A DNA stretch of 64,000 nucleotides, taken from contig NZ_JAQISN010000001.1 of assembly GCF_037450285.1 (NCBI RefSeq), positions 1,116,001-1,180,000 on the forward strand, written 5' to 3'. Below the pieces are notes generated by a model. It saw only the letters and a list, made by a program, of their open reading frames with translations. It was not told where the DNA came from and made no database searches. The stretch comes from Erwinia sp. SLM-02 (GTDB lineage Bacteria; Pseudomonadota; Gammaproteobacteria; Enterobacterales; Enterobacteriaceae). The translations under genes were made by a program, and so were the position numbers. Positions 1-8,923 of the stretch are shown here, piece by piece; position 1 is the first letter of the stretch; every line of letters begins with the position of its first letter.

Positions 1-157
1 ACCATAATGAGCGCGCCTTATTTTCGCCGCATTCTCACTCATTTCAGGATATGAAACCTGAATGGTGGAGAAAAATCATGCCTGATAGCGGTGGATAAAT
101 AAGGAAGTTGCGGGCGTTTCCCCAATATTTATCTTTATTATCCATGGATGAAACCTT

Positions 158-598
158 ATGAATATCTGTACAAGAATAGCTCAACCTGATGATGTCGAAA
201 GTATTTTCGACGTCAGGACCTCGGTTACTGAGAATCATCTAAGCCGTGAAGAAATGCAACTGATTGGGATTAACGAAAGCATCGTAGCGGATATGGTTCA
301 GCAGAACCGATGTGCATGGGTTGCAACCCTGAACGACAAAGTCATTGGCTTCTCGATGATTTTGCCGGACGAAGGCTGCCTTTTTGCAGCGTTTGTTCTG
401 CCTGAATATGAAGGTCGAGGTGTTGGCCGTAGCCTTGTTGAGCTAGCCGAGCATGAATTATTCAAACATCATGAAAAGATTTGGCTGGAAACGGATAAAA
501 ACAGTCGTGCGGCTCAATTCTATATGCAACTTGGCTGGGGTAAAACGAAGAACCTCAATGGCAGTGATATCAGATTAGAGAAACACCGTGGCGTTTAA
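158..598 (+). CDS. GNAT family N-acetyltransferase
   Basis: A 146-residue single-domain protein that fits the GNAT acetyl-CoA-dependent acetyltransferase fold. The acetyl-CoA binding signature EYEGRGVGRSLVE (about residues 88-100, motif A) is clear. It is followed by a typical motif B stretch (KNSRAAQFYMQLGWGKT, about 118-134). No signal peptide or membrane segment is visible, so it should be cytosolic. The acceptor substrate cannot be read from the sequence. The gene stands alone, and the ATG at 158 is preceded only by a weak purine stretch. The 157 bases upstream contain no other recognisable gene. Confidence 0.85.
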   Translation: MNICTRIAQPDDVESIFDVRTSVTENHLSREEMQLIGINESIVADMVQQNRCAWVATLNDKVIGFSMILPDEGCLFAAFVLPEYEGRGVGRSLVELAEHELFKHHEKIWLETDKNSRAAQFYMQLGWGKTKNLNGSDIRLEKHRGV

Positions 599-751
599 TC
601 CATAGTGATACTCATCCATCTCGGCTTTTGACTCTTGTCTGCCATAAAACTGAGAGGCAACTCACAGGACAGGTCTGACTTGCAGCGAACATATTCTTCC
701 TGCTTTGCGATGACAATCGCGGCGTATTTAACCGCCGCGCCCCATCAAAGA

Positions 752-1516
752 TTACACCGCGGTAAACCACGGGTGCATGCGCTCAACGACCTGCTGATAG
801 TGCTCTTTAATCAGCCGCTCCTGCCGCTCGGCGTCGGGGAGCGGGCTGCCGCGCAGCACGGCTTCGGCGGTGGAGCCGAAGAGAATAATGCCGCGTGTGG
901 CGATATCGGCGGCGGCGATATAGCCCGCCATCACGTTCTCTTCCAGGCCGTTCAACGCCGACTTTTCGCGGCATTCGGCTGCCAGCTTCGTCAGCTGTTT
1001 AAACAGGCTAACCGTGTCGCCCAGCACCGGAATTTTTCGGGCAGAGTCATTAAGAATGCGTTGCAGATCGTCGAAAACGTCTGCGCCATTGCCTTCGCTG
1101 AACAGCGCTTCCAGCGCCTGCTGCCACTGATGATAGGTGTGATTGAACAGCGCGTTCTGCACCAGGATCGGGCTGGCGTGCTTCCAGTGAAACTTGTCGG
1201 TAAGGCGGGATACCTGCTTCTGCAGCGCGCTGAACTGCGCTTTGTCGGCCACAGTTTTGGGGGTGATGTCGTTCAGCTCATCGAGAAACTTCGCAATCTC
1301 TTTTTCCGCTTTTGGCGTCAGCAGCGGCTGGCTTTTACGCTGCTGCAGCAGCCTGAGCTGGGTGAGGTCGTAAAACGCCGCGCTGACCCGTTCACCCGCC
1401 AGCAGGGCGCGATTAACCAGTTGAATCACCTCCGCCGACTGCACCTGGGAGCGCTGCACCAGCAGGGCAGAATGGAGCCGATCGTAAGCAGGAGACAGGC
1501 TGAGCACTGTATTCAT
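752..1516 (-). CDS. uncharacterised helical protein
   Basis: A 254-residue protein I do not recognise. It lacks a signal peptide and long hydrophobic segments and is rich in Ala, Leu, Gln, Lys and Glu, so it is probably a soluble mostly helical protein. An AGGA ribosome-binding site lies six bases before the ATG at 1516, which supports expression and this start. It is encoded back to back with the AraC regulator in the same direction (74-base gap) and could be cotranscribed with it. A GC-rich 7-bp hairpin at 718-739 lies just past its stop but lacks a clear T tract. Confidence 0.6.
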   Translation of the reverse strand: MNTVLSLSPAYDRLHSALLVQRSQVQSAEVIQLVNRALLAGERVSAAFYDLTQLRLLQQRKSQPLLTPKAEKEIAKFLDELNDITPKTVADKAQFSALQKQVSRLTDKFHWKHASPILVQNALFNHTYHQWQQALEALFSEGNGADVFDDLQRILNDSARKIPVLGDTVSLFKQLTKLAAECREKSALNGLEENVMAGYIAAADIATRGIILFGSTAEAVLRGSPLPDAERQERLIKEHYQQVVERMHPWFTAV

Positions 1517-1590
1517 CAGAATCCTCGCAGAGATGAAGCCGCAGCCCGCAGGCCGGATAGTGCCACAGAGTATGGCAGATTATTTCCTGC

Positions 1591-2427
1591 TCAACAGCCT
1601 GAACCTGCGTTCGCCAGCCGCCAGGCGCTGGGCGTGCAGTTAAAATGCTGATGGAACACTTTGGCGAACTGCATCTGGCTGCTGTAGCCTATTGAATAGG
1701 CGATAATTTTTATTGGCAGGCTGCGGTCTTCAAGCAGTGAGGTCGCCACATTCATTCGCAGCTGTAACAGATAGTGCTTAGGGCCGTAGCCAAACTGCTG
1801 CTGGAACAGGCGGCTGAGGTAGCTGCGGTCAATATTGCAGAAGGCGGCCACTTCGCCCATGGTCACGCTGCGGTGATAGTGGCGTTCCAGATAGTTCACC
1901 GCGGCATCCAGATGGCGGTTGCCGCCGCTCTGCGCATCCTGGCGGCGGCTTCCGGCACCGTTGGCAACCAGCGCGTCCAGCAGCAGGCAGGTCAACCCGG
2001 TAATACGCAGCGAATACTGCGGATCCTCCGCGATGAGCTGCTGCAGAAGCTGAGACTCGGAGGCCGGTAAAAGGGGATCTTTTGGCCGCCAGACCGGCAT
2101 ATCCCGTCGTAAGCCGCTTTTTTCCAGACTTCTGGCGGCGATCAGCCCGTCAAGCTCTATCCACATGTACTCCCACGGCGTCTGTTTATCGGCCGTGTAG
2201 GTGGTTATTTCATGCGGGTGGATCAGAAACGCTTCACCTTTCACCACCGGCCAGTGCTGCTTTTCCGTATACAGCGTGCCGCTACCGGCTATCACATAAT
2301 GTAAAAGATAATGCTGCCTGACGGCCGGGCCGTAGCTGTGTTTTCTGGCACAAACCTCATGGCCGTACTGATAGATATTCAGGCCAAACTGGGTAATGTC
2401 ATCGGGGTTAATATCTTTTTGCATCAT
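1591..2427 (-). CDS. AraC-family regulator of the mel operon
   Basis: A 278-residue AraC/XylS-type transcription factor. The N-terminal half (about 1-160) looks like the sugar-sensing cupin domain, including LIHPHEITTYTAD. The C-terminal 100 residues carry the double helix-turn-helix, with MGEVAAFCNIDRSYLSRLF as the first and IAYSIGYSSQMQFAKVFH as the second. It diverges from melA over a 244-base gap, so it probably activates melAB in response to alpha-galactosides. It resembles the RafR/MsmR class more than the 302-residue E. coli MelR, so the name melR is not applied. Two ATG codons (2427, 2424) are possible starts. Confidence 0.85.
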   Translation of the reverse strand: MMQKDINPDDITQFGLNIYQYGHEVCARKHSYGPAVRQHYLLHYVIAGSGTLYTEKQHWPVVKGEAFLIHPHEITTYTADKQTPWEYMWIELDGLIAARSLEKSGLRRDMPVWRPKDPLLPASESQLLQQLIAEDPQYSLRITGLTCLLLDALVANGAGSRRQDAQSGGNRHLDAAVNYLERHYHRSVTMGEVAAFCNIDRSYLSRLFQQQFGYGPKHYLLQLRMNVATSLLEDRSLPIKIIAYSIGYSSQMQFAKVFHQHFNCTPSAWRLANAGSGC

Positions 2428-2586
2428 GCGTTCCCGTTTAGTTTCAGATCATTACAGCACCATCTGCGTTTTCTGCGGCGGTGGAAACGCGAAAAGTGTG
2501 AAGCCTCAACGCAAAATACCGCCGCCAGGCGAGCAATTAGCGAGCCGGATCACACTTCATTCCGGCGGTCATTTTTCACCATATCA

Positions 2587-2603
2587 ATGTCAAAAAATGA
2601 CAT
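2587..2603. promoter_or_regulatory. candidate operator upstream of melA
   Basis: A perfect inverted repeat, ATGTCA-AAAAA-TGACAT, lies 69 bases before melA in the divergent araC/melA gap. It could be a regulator site overlapping the promoter. This is inferred from symmetry and position only. Confidence 0.35.
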
Positions 2604-2671
2604 AGGCAGCCGGGAGCGGTTTGCCTAGAGTTGGGGGCGACTTCTCCTCATGATGTAACAAGGAATCGACA

Positions 2672-3979
2672 ATGAAAATTACCTTTTTGGGTGCGGGCAG
2701 TACGGTATTTGCAAAAAATGTGCTGGGGGATATTCTCGCCACGCCGGCATTACAGCAGGTTGAAATCGCCCTTTATGATATCGACGCCCAGCGTCTGGAC
2801 GACTCCTGGAGAATGCTAAACAACCTCAACGCCAATCTTTGCCAGGGAAGTGCGCGGATTGAGAAATATTCCGGCGTGGAGCAGCGTCTGCAGGCGCTTC
2901 GCGGCGCGAACTACGTCATCAATGCGATTCAGGTTGGCGGCTACGATCCCTGCACCATCACCGACTTTGAGATTGCCAAAAAATTCGGCCTGCGTCAGAC
3001 CATCGCCGACACGCTGGGCATCGGCGGCATCTTCCGCGCGCTGCGCACCATCCCGGTGATGATGGACTTCGCCCGCGATATGGAAGCGGTCTGCCCCGAT
3101 GCCTGGCTGCTGAACTACACCAACCCGATGGCCTCGCTGACCGGCGCGATGCTGCAGCACACCGGCATTAAAACCGTCGGCCTGTGCCACAGCGTACAGG
3201 TCTGCGCCGAAACGCTGCTCAAGTCCGTGGATATGTCCACCGACGGCGTGAAGTGGCAGATCGCCGGCATCAACCACATGGCCTGGCTGCTGAATATTAC
3301 CCGCGACGGGGAAGACCTCTACCCGGAAATTAAACGCCGCTCGGCCGCGCTGCAGCAGACAAAGCATGATGACATGGTGCGCCATGAGATCATGCGGGTG
3401 TTTGGCTACTACGTTACCGAATCCTCCGAGCACAACGCCGAATACATGCCGTACTGGATCAAGCGCAACTACCCGGAGCTGATTGAGCGCTTTAACATTC
3501 CGCTGGACGAGTATCCGCGCCGCTGCATCGAGCAGATTGACCGCTGGCACCAGCAGCGCGAAAAGCTGACCCAGAACGAAAATCTCAGCCACGCCCGCAG
3601 CCATGAATACGCCTCGTGGATGATTGAGGCGATGGAAACCAACGTGCCGTACAAGATTGGCGGTAACGTGCTGAACCACGGCCTGATCACCAATCTGCCG
3701 AAAGAAGCCTGCGTTGAGGTGCCGTGCCTGGTGGACGGGCAGGGGATCACGCCGTGCTACGTGGGCGACCTGCCGCCGCAGCTGGCCGCGCTGAACCGCA
3801 CCAATATCAACACCCAGCTGCTGACCATCGAGGCGGCCATCACCGGCAAGAAAGAGCACGTGTATCATGCCGCGCTGCTCGACCCGCATACCTCCGCCGA
3901 ACTGTCGATTGATGACACCGTCCGCCTGTGCGACGAGCTGATCGCCGCCCACGGTGACTGGCTGCCCTCCCTGCATTAA
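2672..3979 (+). CDS. melA: alpha-galactosidase (melibiase), GH4 family
   Basis: A 435-residue glycoside hydrolase family 4 enzyme that cleaves melibiose and related alpha-galactosides in the cytosol. GH4 enzymes use NAD+ and a divalent metal in a redox-elimination mechanism. The NAD-binding start MKITFLGAGSTVFAKNVLGD (residues 1-20), the NYTNPMA segment (about 149-155), the metal-site region LCHSVQ (about 171-176) and INHMAW (about 199-204) are all present. It is slightly shorter than E. coli MelA (451). An AAGGA site precedes the ATG. melB follows after 87 bases in the same direction, giving the classic melAB operon. Confidence 0.95.
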   Translation: MKITFLGAGSTVFAKNVLGDILATPALQQVEIALYDIDAQRLDDSWRMLNNLNANLCQGSARIEKYSGVEQRLQALRGANYVINAIQVGGYDPCTITDFEIAKKFGLRQTIADTLGIGGIFRALRTIPVMMDFARDMEAVCPDAWLLNYTNPMASLTGAMLQHTGIKTVGLCHSVQVCAETLLKSVDMSTDGVKWQIAGINHMAWLLNITRDGEDLYPEIKRRSAALQQTKHDDMVRHEIMRVFGYYVTESSEHNAEYMPYWIKRNYPELIERFNIPLDEYPRRCIEQIDRWHQQREKLTQNENLSHARSHEYASWMIEAMETNVPYKIGGNVLNHGLITNLPKEACVEVPCLVDGQGITPCYVGDLPPQLAALNRTNINTQLLTIEAAITGKKEHVYHAALLDPHTSAELSIDDTVRLCDELIAAHGDWLPSLH

Positions 3980-4066
3980 TTCTGAACGATGGGCGAGCCA
4001 CGGCGGTTCGCCCACATGGCCGGGCAGGGTGCCGCGGCCGGAGAACACCAACTCTGGGGTATCACG

Positions 4067-5548
4067 ATGAGCGTTTCGCTGAAAACAAAGGTCAGCTACG
4101 GGCTGGGTGCCTTTGGCAAAGATTTCGCTATTGGCATTATCTATATGTACCTGATGTACTACTACACCGATGTGGTTGGCGTTTCGGTCAGCATGGTGGC
4201 CTCACTGTTCCTGGTGGCGCGTATTCTGGATGCGTTTTTCGACCCGGTGATGGGCTGGATCGTTGAACGCACCCGCAGCCGCTGGGGGAAATTTAAGCCG
4301 TGGATCCTGATCGGCACGCTATCCAACTCGGTGGTGCTGGTGTCGGTGTTCTGCGCGCACTATTTTGAAGGCGCGGCGCTGATCGCCTGGATCTGGGCCA
4401 CCTATCTGCTTTGGGGCTTCACCTACACGCTGATGGACGTGCCGTTCTGGTCGCTGGTGCCGTGCATCACCATCGACAAACGCGAACGCGAAGCGCTGAT
4501 CCCGTGGCCGCGCTTTTTTGCCAGCCTGGCGGGCTACACCACCGGGGTGATCGGCCTGCCGCTGGTGGCGTACCTGGGCGGCGGCGATAAGGGGCAGGGC
4601 TTTATGCTGTTCTCGCTGATACTGGTGGTGTTCTTTATCCTCTCGGCGATCATTACCCTGTGCAATATCGAAGAGAAATACTCCTCCTCCGCCACGCCGA
4701 ACGCCGCCGAGCACACCACGATTAAAGCCGTGCTGAGTATGATCTTCCGCAACCGCCCGCTGTTTGCCCTGCTGCTGATGGCGCTGGCGTGGAACCTGGC
4801 ACACAACGTGATTACCGCCTTTGCCATCTACTACTTTACCTATGTGGTTGGCCGCGCCGAGCTGTTCCCGTGGTACATGATGTACGCCGGGATTGCCAAC
4901 CTGATCGCTATCCTGCTGTTCCCGAAACTGGTTGCCCGCTTCTCGCGCCGCGCTATCTGGATCAGCGCCTCGGTGCTGCCGGTGCTCAGCTGCCTGCTGC
5001 TGCTGGCGGTGGGGATGTTTGCCCCGGGCAGCGCCACGCTGATTTCACTGTCCGGCATTCTGGTTAACGTCGGCGGAGCCTTCTTCTGGGTGATGCTGGT
5101 GATTATGGTCGCCGACACCGTGGACTACGGCGATTACGCCCTCGGCGTGCGCATCGAAAGTATCGCCTTCTCGGTGCAGACCATGGTGGTGAAAGCCGGG
5201 GCGGCGTTTGCCGGGCTGTTGATCGGCGTGATGCTTGGCGTGGTGGGCTACGTGCCGGGGGCACAGCAGTCGGCCAGCACGCTGCTCGGCATGCAGGGCA
5301 TTATGATCGGCCTGCCGCTGATGTTCTTCATCCTCACCCTGTGGATCTACCTGCGCCACTACAAGCTGGATGGCGAACTGCTGCACCGCATGCAGCACGC
5401 GCTTAAGCTGAAATATGATGGCCACGGCAGCGTCACCGCACCGCAGCCCGACGCCGCGGCAGGGGATTACCCGACGGCCACGCCGCTGTCTGCAGTCACC
5501 GGCGATAATTATCCCCAGGCCGCACAGGCTGAGGCACCACGCAGCTGA
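4067..5548 (+). CDS. melB: melibiose:cation symporter MelB
   Basis: A 493-residue sugar:cation symporter of the GPH family with about 12 membrane segments, delivering melibiose to MelA. The N-terminus follows E. coli MelB closely (TKVSYGLGAFGKDFAIGIIY). The cation-binding acidic pair is present in ARILDAFFDPVMG (Asp about 55 and 59). The frame is open upstream to 3989, but the ATG at 4067 aligns with known MelB starts. The C-terminal 40 residues are a low-complexity Ala/Pro tail (AAAGDYPTATPLSAV) longer than in E. coli. Confidence 0.95.
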   Translation: MSVSLKTKVSYGLGAFGKDFAIGIIYMYLMYYYTDVVGVSVSMVASLFLVARILDAFFDPVMGWIVERTRSRWGKFKPWILIGTLSNSVVLVSVFCAHYFEGAALIAWIWATYLLWGFTYTLMDVPFWSLVPCITIDKREREALIPWPRFFASLAGYTTGVIGLPLVAYLGGGDKGQGFMLFSLILVVFFILSAIITLCNIEEKYSSSATPNAAEHTTIKAVLSMIFRNRPLFALLLMALAWNLAHNVITAFAIYYFTYVVGRAELFPWYMMYAGIANLIAILLFPKLVARFSRRAIWISASVLPVLSCLLLLAVGMFAPGSATLISLSGILVNVGGAFFWVMLVIMVADTVDYGDYALGVRIESIAFSVQTMVVKAGAAFAGLLIGVMLGVVGYVPGAQQSASTLLGMQGIMIGLPLMFFILTLWIYLRHYKLDGELLHRMQHALKLKYDGHGSVTAPQPDAAAGDYPTATPLSAVTGDNYPQAAQAEAPRS

Positions 5549-5585
5549 ATCCGCATGGCGAAATGTAACCGCTGATTTCCAATTG

Positions 5586-5606
5586 TAATGTTATAAAGTA
5601 ACAGAT
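5586..5606 (+). promoter_or_regulatory. Zur-box-like palindrome
   Basis: The stretch TAATGTTATAAAGTAACAGAT contains TGTTA and TAACA arms (5589-5593 and 5599-5603). By eye it agrees with the enterobacterial Zur consensus around ATGTTATA-N-TATAACAT at most positions. It lies about 65 bases before the ABC importer operon and suggests repression by zinc-loaded Zur. Confidence 0.5.
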
Positions 5607-5616
5607 ATCATCCCCG

Positions 5617-5636
5617 GCGCAGGCGTTTGTCTGCGC
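5617..5636 (+). terminator. hairpin after melB, upstream of the ABC operon
   Basis: GCGCAG (5617-5622) pairs with CTGCGC (5631-5636), followed by a loose T-rich stretch. It may be a weak terminator of melAB or a leader hairpin of the next operon. Confidence 0.3.
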
Positions 5637-5670
5637 TGTTCCATTTTCTGGATTAAGGATCGATACTCTG

Positions 5671-7194
5671 ATGCGCAAAACCGTTTTATCGCCGCTGCTG
5701 GCACTGATGCTGACCGCCGTTTCCCCGGGTGCCCTCGCTGACGCTCCCCGCGTGGCAAAGCTGGTCGCTCCGTTTGAAATTAAAGGCACCGACCCCACGC
5801 TGTCGGGCGACATCTTCCTGAAAATGTCGATCGTCGAAACGCTGATTAACGCCGATGCCGCCGGGAAACCGCTGCCGGGCCTGGCCAGCAGCTGGAAAGT
5901 GAGTGACGACGGACTGACGTGGCGGTTCACCCTGCGTTCCGGCGTCACCTTCCACGACGGCAGCCAGCTCACCGCTGACAGCGTGGTCAATGCGCTGGAA
6001 GTGGCGCGCAGTCAGCCGGGCCTGCTGGACAAAGCACCGATTACCGCCATCCGCCCGGACGCGGGGGATGTCGTGATTACCCTCAGCCAGCCGTTTACCC
6101 CGCTGCTGGGCCTGCTGACCGAGAATCGCGCACAGATCCTCGCCCCCGCATCCTATAACGCCGAACATAAAGTGGTGCAGGTGATCGGCAGCGGCCCGTA
6201 CCGACTGACCTCATTGCAGGCGCCGCAGAAGCTGACCGTCAGCCGCTATGACGGCTACTGGGGCGATAAGCCGGCCATTGAACAGGCCAGCTATATGTCG
6301 GCGGGGCGGGCTGAAACCCGCGCGCTGATGGCCGAGAGCGGCGATGCCGATATGGTGTTTAACCTCGACCCCGCCAGCCGCGCCAGGCTGAAGAAAAACC
6401 CTAAGCTGACTCTGCTGGCGGTGTCCATTCCGCGCACCGTGCTGGTGAAAGTCAACGCCGGGCACCCGCTGCTGAACGATGTCCGCGTGCGCCAGGCGCT
6501 GAGCCTGGCTATCGACCGCGAAGGGATTGCCCGCGCCATCCTGCGCTACCCGGCCGCCGCCGGCCAGCTGTTCCCGCCGTCGGTGGCGCAGTGGCATAAT
6601 GCCAGCCTGACGCCGCTGGCGACCGATCCTGCCCGCGCGCGTGAACTGCTGGCGCAGCTGGGCTGGCAGCCGGGCGCTGACGGCATCCTGCAGCGCGACG
6701 GCAAACCGTTCTCGCTGACGCTGACCACCTATCCCGACCGCCCCGAGCTGCCGCTGATTGCTGCGGCCATCCAGCAGCAGCTGCGCGATATCGGCGTGCA
6801 GTTAACCATTAACTCGACCAACTCCGGCGAAATTGCCTTAAAACATCACGACGGCTCGATGGAGCTGGGGCTGGTGGCACGTAACTTCGCGCTGACGCCG
6901 GACCCGCTCGGCACGCTGCTGCAGGACTATCCGCCGCAGGGCGGCGACTGGGGCGCGATGAACTGGTCTGACGCCAGCTTCAATCAAACCCTGGCCCAGC
7001 TGGTGCGCGGCAGCAGTCCCGCTGACGGCGATGCGGAACGCCAGCAGCTGACGCGGATTCTGCAGACCGAGCTGCCAACCATTCCGGTGGCCTGGTATCA
7101 GCAAACCGCAGCGGTATCTTCCCGCCTGAGCGGTGCCGCTCTCGACCCGTTCGAGCGCACCTTCGGGCTGGAGAAAATGAGGTGGGCTGAATGA
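5671..7194 (+). CDS. ABC transporter substrate-binding protein (SBP_bac_5; peptide/nickel/opine type)
   Basis: A 507-residue periplasmic binding protein of the DppA/NikA family. A Sec signal peptide ends near GALADAP (about residue 24). The family core DDGLTWRFTLRSGVTFHDGS (about 74-93) is present. Family members bind peptides, heme, nickel chelates or opine metallophores. The ligand cannot be read directly, but the upstream Zur-like box suggests a zinc chelate. It is the first gene of a tightly overlapping four-gene operon. Confidence 0.85.
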   Translation: MRKTVLSPLLALMLTAVSPGALADAPRVAKLVAPFEIKGTDPTLSGDIFLKMSIVETLINADAAGKPLPGLASSWKVSDDGLTWRFTLRSGVTFHDGSQLTADSVVNALEVARSQPGLLDKAPITAIRPDAGDVVITLSQPFTPLLGLLTENRAQILAPASYNAEHKVVQVIGSGPYRLTSLQAPQKLTVSRYDGYWGDKPAIEQASYMSAGRAETRALMAESGDADMVFNLDPASRARLKKNPKLTLLAVSIPRTVLVKVNAGHPLLNDVRVRQALSLAIDREGIARAILRYPAAAGQLFPPSVAQWHNASLTPLATDPARARELLAQLGWQPGADGILQRDGKPFSLTLTTYPDRPELPLIAAAIQQQLRDIGVQLTINSTNSGEIALKHHDGSMELGLVARNFALTPDPLGTLLQDYPPQGGDWGAMNWSDASFNQTLAQLVRGSSPADGDAERQQLTRILQTELPTIPVAWYQQTAAVSSRLSGAALDPFERTFGLEKMRWAE

Positions 7195-8126
7195 TCCGCC
7201 TGCTGGGATACCGTCTGCTGCAGGCGGGGCTGGTGGCCCTGCTGGTCGGCGGCCTGACCTTCGTACTGATGCGGATGCTGCCGGGCGATGTTGCCTATCG
7301 CATCGCCGCCGGTCGCTACGGCTACGACCGGGTCGACGCCGCTGCCGCTCAGGCCGTGCAGCAGGAGCTGGGGCTGGATCGCCCGGCCTGGCAGGCGCTG
7401 GCCGACTGGTTTATGCAGCTGCTGCGCCTTAACCCCGGCAACTCGCTGGTTTCCGGCGAGCCGGTAATGGGCGAGATTGCCCATCAGCTGGGCCAGACGC
7501 TGCATCTGGCGGCGGTGGCGCTGCTGCTGTCGCTGCTGCTGGGGCCGCCGCTGGGCATTCTTGCCGGGCTGTCCCCCGGCGGTAAGCTCGATCGTCTGCT
7601 GCTGGCAATTTCCACCACGCTGCGCGCGCTGCCGCACTTTGTGCTGGGGCTGATCCTCGTACTGATCTTCGCGCTGGGTCTTGGCCTGCTGCCCGCCGCC
7701 GGATACGGCGATGCCGGGCACGTGCTGCTGCCCGCGATGACGCTGGCGCTGGGGCTGGCTGCGGTGTCCAGCCGCGTGGCGCGTAACGCGATGCGCCAGG
7801 TAACGGAATCAGCGTGGTACAGCTTTGGCCGCACCAAAGGGCTGAAGCCGGGCACGCTGTTCTGGCGGCACGGGCTGCGCAACGTCAGCGTGCCGGTAGT
7901 GACCTACCTGAGCGTGCAGTTTATCTATCTGGTGGAAGGGGTGATCGTGGTGGAAACCCTGTTTGCCTGGCCGGGCATCGGCCACGCGCTGGTGCATGCC
8001 ATTTTCCACCGCGACGTGCCGATGATTCAGGGCACCGCGCTGGTGATGGGCCTGATGTTTGTGCTGCTTAATGCGCTGAGCGACGGCCTGTGCTACCTGC
8101 TGGATCCACGGAGGAAAACCGCATGA
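7191..8126 (+). CDS. ABC transporter permease, DppB/NikB type
   Basis: A 311-residue inner-membrane permease with about six transmembrane segments. It carries the family N-terminus (LLGYRLLQAGLVALLVGGLT, TFVLMRMLPGD) and the coupling-helix region near ARNAMRQVTESAWYSFGRTKG (about 196-216). It overlaps the binding-protein gene by ATGA, which implies translational coupling. It should pair with the next permease as the heterodimeric channel. Confidence 0.9.
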   Translation: MIRLLGYRLLQAGLVALLVGGLTFVLMRMLPGDVAYRIAAGRYGYDRVDAAAAQAVQQELGLDRPAWQALADWFMQLLRLNPGNSLVSGEPVMGEIAHQLGQTLHLAAVALLLSLLLGPPLGILAGLSPGGKLDRLLLAISTTLRALPHFVLGLILVLIFALGLGLLPAAGYGDAGHVLLPAMTLALGLAAVSSRVARNAMRQVTESAWYSFGRTKGLKPGTLFWRHGLRNVSVPVVTYLSVQFIYLVEGVIVVETLFAWPGIGHALVHAIFHRDVPMIQGTALVMGLMFVLLNALSDGLCYLLDPRRKTA

Positions 8127-8923
8127 TGACGCTTTTACGCCGGGCGACGCGCGCCCAGCAGGCGGGGGCGGCGATCCTGCTGTTCCTGTTGATTTTTGCC
8201 TTTGTCCTGCCGCTGATCTGGCCGCAGGATCCGCTGCAGCAGCAGCTGATGCTGGCCCTGCAGTGGCCGGAATGGCAGACGCCGTTTGGCTACGATCATC
8301 TTGGCCGATCGCTGTTTGCCCGACTGACGGCGGCGATCCGCCTGTCGCTGGGCCTGTCGCTGGTCAGCGTGCTGAGCGCGATGATCCCCGGTATTCTGCT
8401 GGGCGTGCTGGCGGCGTGGCGGGGCGGGGCGATCGATCGCGCCATTGGCCTGCTGTCGGATACCTTCCTGGCGCTGCCGGGCCTGCTGCTGGTACTGCTG
8501 CTTACCGCTCTGGTACCGGATTCGGCGCTGATGCTGTATGTCGGCATCTCGCTGCTGCTGTGGGTGGAATATTTCCGCCTGAGCCGCGCCATTGCCCGAC
8601 CGGTGCTCAGTTCCCCGGCGGTGCAGGCATCCCGCCTGCTGGGCTTCGGTCCGTGGACGATCTTCCGCCGCCACCTCTGGCCGGAGATGGCCCCAATGGT
8701 GCTGACCGTCGCCGCCTTTGGTGCAGCCAGCGCAATTATGGCCATTGCTGCGCTGGGCTTCGTCAGCGTGGGCGTGCGCCCGCCGACCCCGGAACTGGGC
8801 CTGATGATGACCGAAATGCTGCCGTACTATGACGAAGCGCCGTATGCGCTGCTGCAGCCGGTGGCGGTGGTATTTTTACTGGTATTAAGCCTGCTGCTGC
8901 TGGCAGGGAAGGAGAAAGCATGA
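8123..8923 (+). CDS. ABC transporter permease, DppC/NikC type
   Basis: A 266-residue permease with about five to six membrane segments. The family motif TPFGYDHLGRSLFARL is at about 47-62. The ATG at 8123 overlaps the previous stop as ATGA and has GGAGG at 8110-8114, so it is preferred over an upstream in-frame start at 8090. It ends in ATGA overlap with the ATPase gene. Confidence 0.9.
   Translation: MMTLLRRATRAQQAGAAILLFLLIFAFVLPLIWPQDPLQQQLMLALQWPEWQTPFGYDHLGRSLFARLTAAIRLSLGLSLVSVLSAMIPGILLGVLAAWRGGAIDRAIGLLSDTFLALPGLLLVLLLTALVPDSALMLYVGISLLLWVEYFRLSRAIARPVLSSPAVQASRLLGFGPWTIFRRHLWPEMAPMVLTVAAFGAASAIMAIAALGFVSVGVRPPTPELGLMMTEMLPYYDEAPYALLQPVAVVFLLVLSLLLLAGKEKA

Noticed and set aside
718..739. 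Terminator after the uncharacterised protein
   Set aside because: A 7-bp GC-rich stem is present but no T tract on the relevant strand; kept only as a note.
635..1651. Plus-strand frame of 338 codons opposite the uncharacterised protein
   Set aside because: The minus-strand frames have good ribosome-binding sites, and the AraC gene overlaps its end.
2816..4051. Minus-strand frame of 411 codons opposite melA
   Set aside because: Shadow of the clearly recognised melA frame; His/Val/Gly-rich composition typical of antisense frames.
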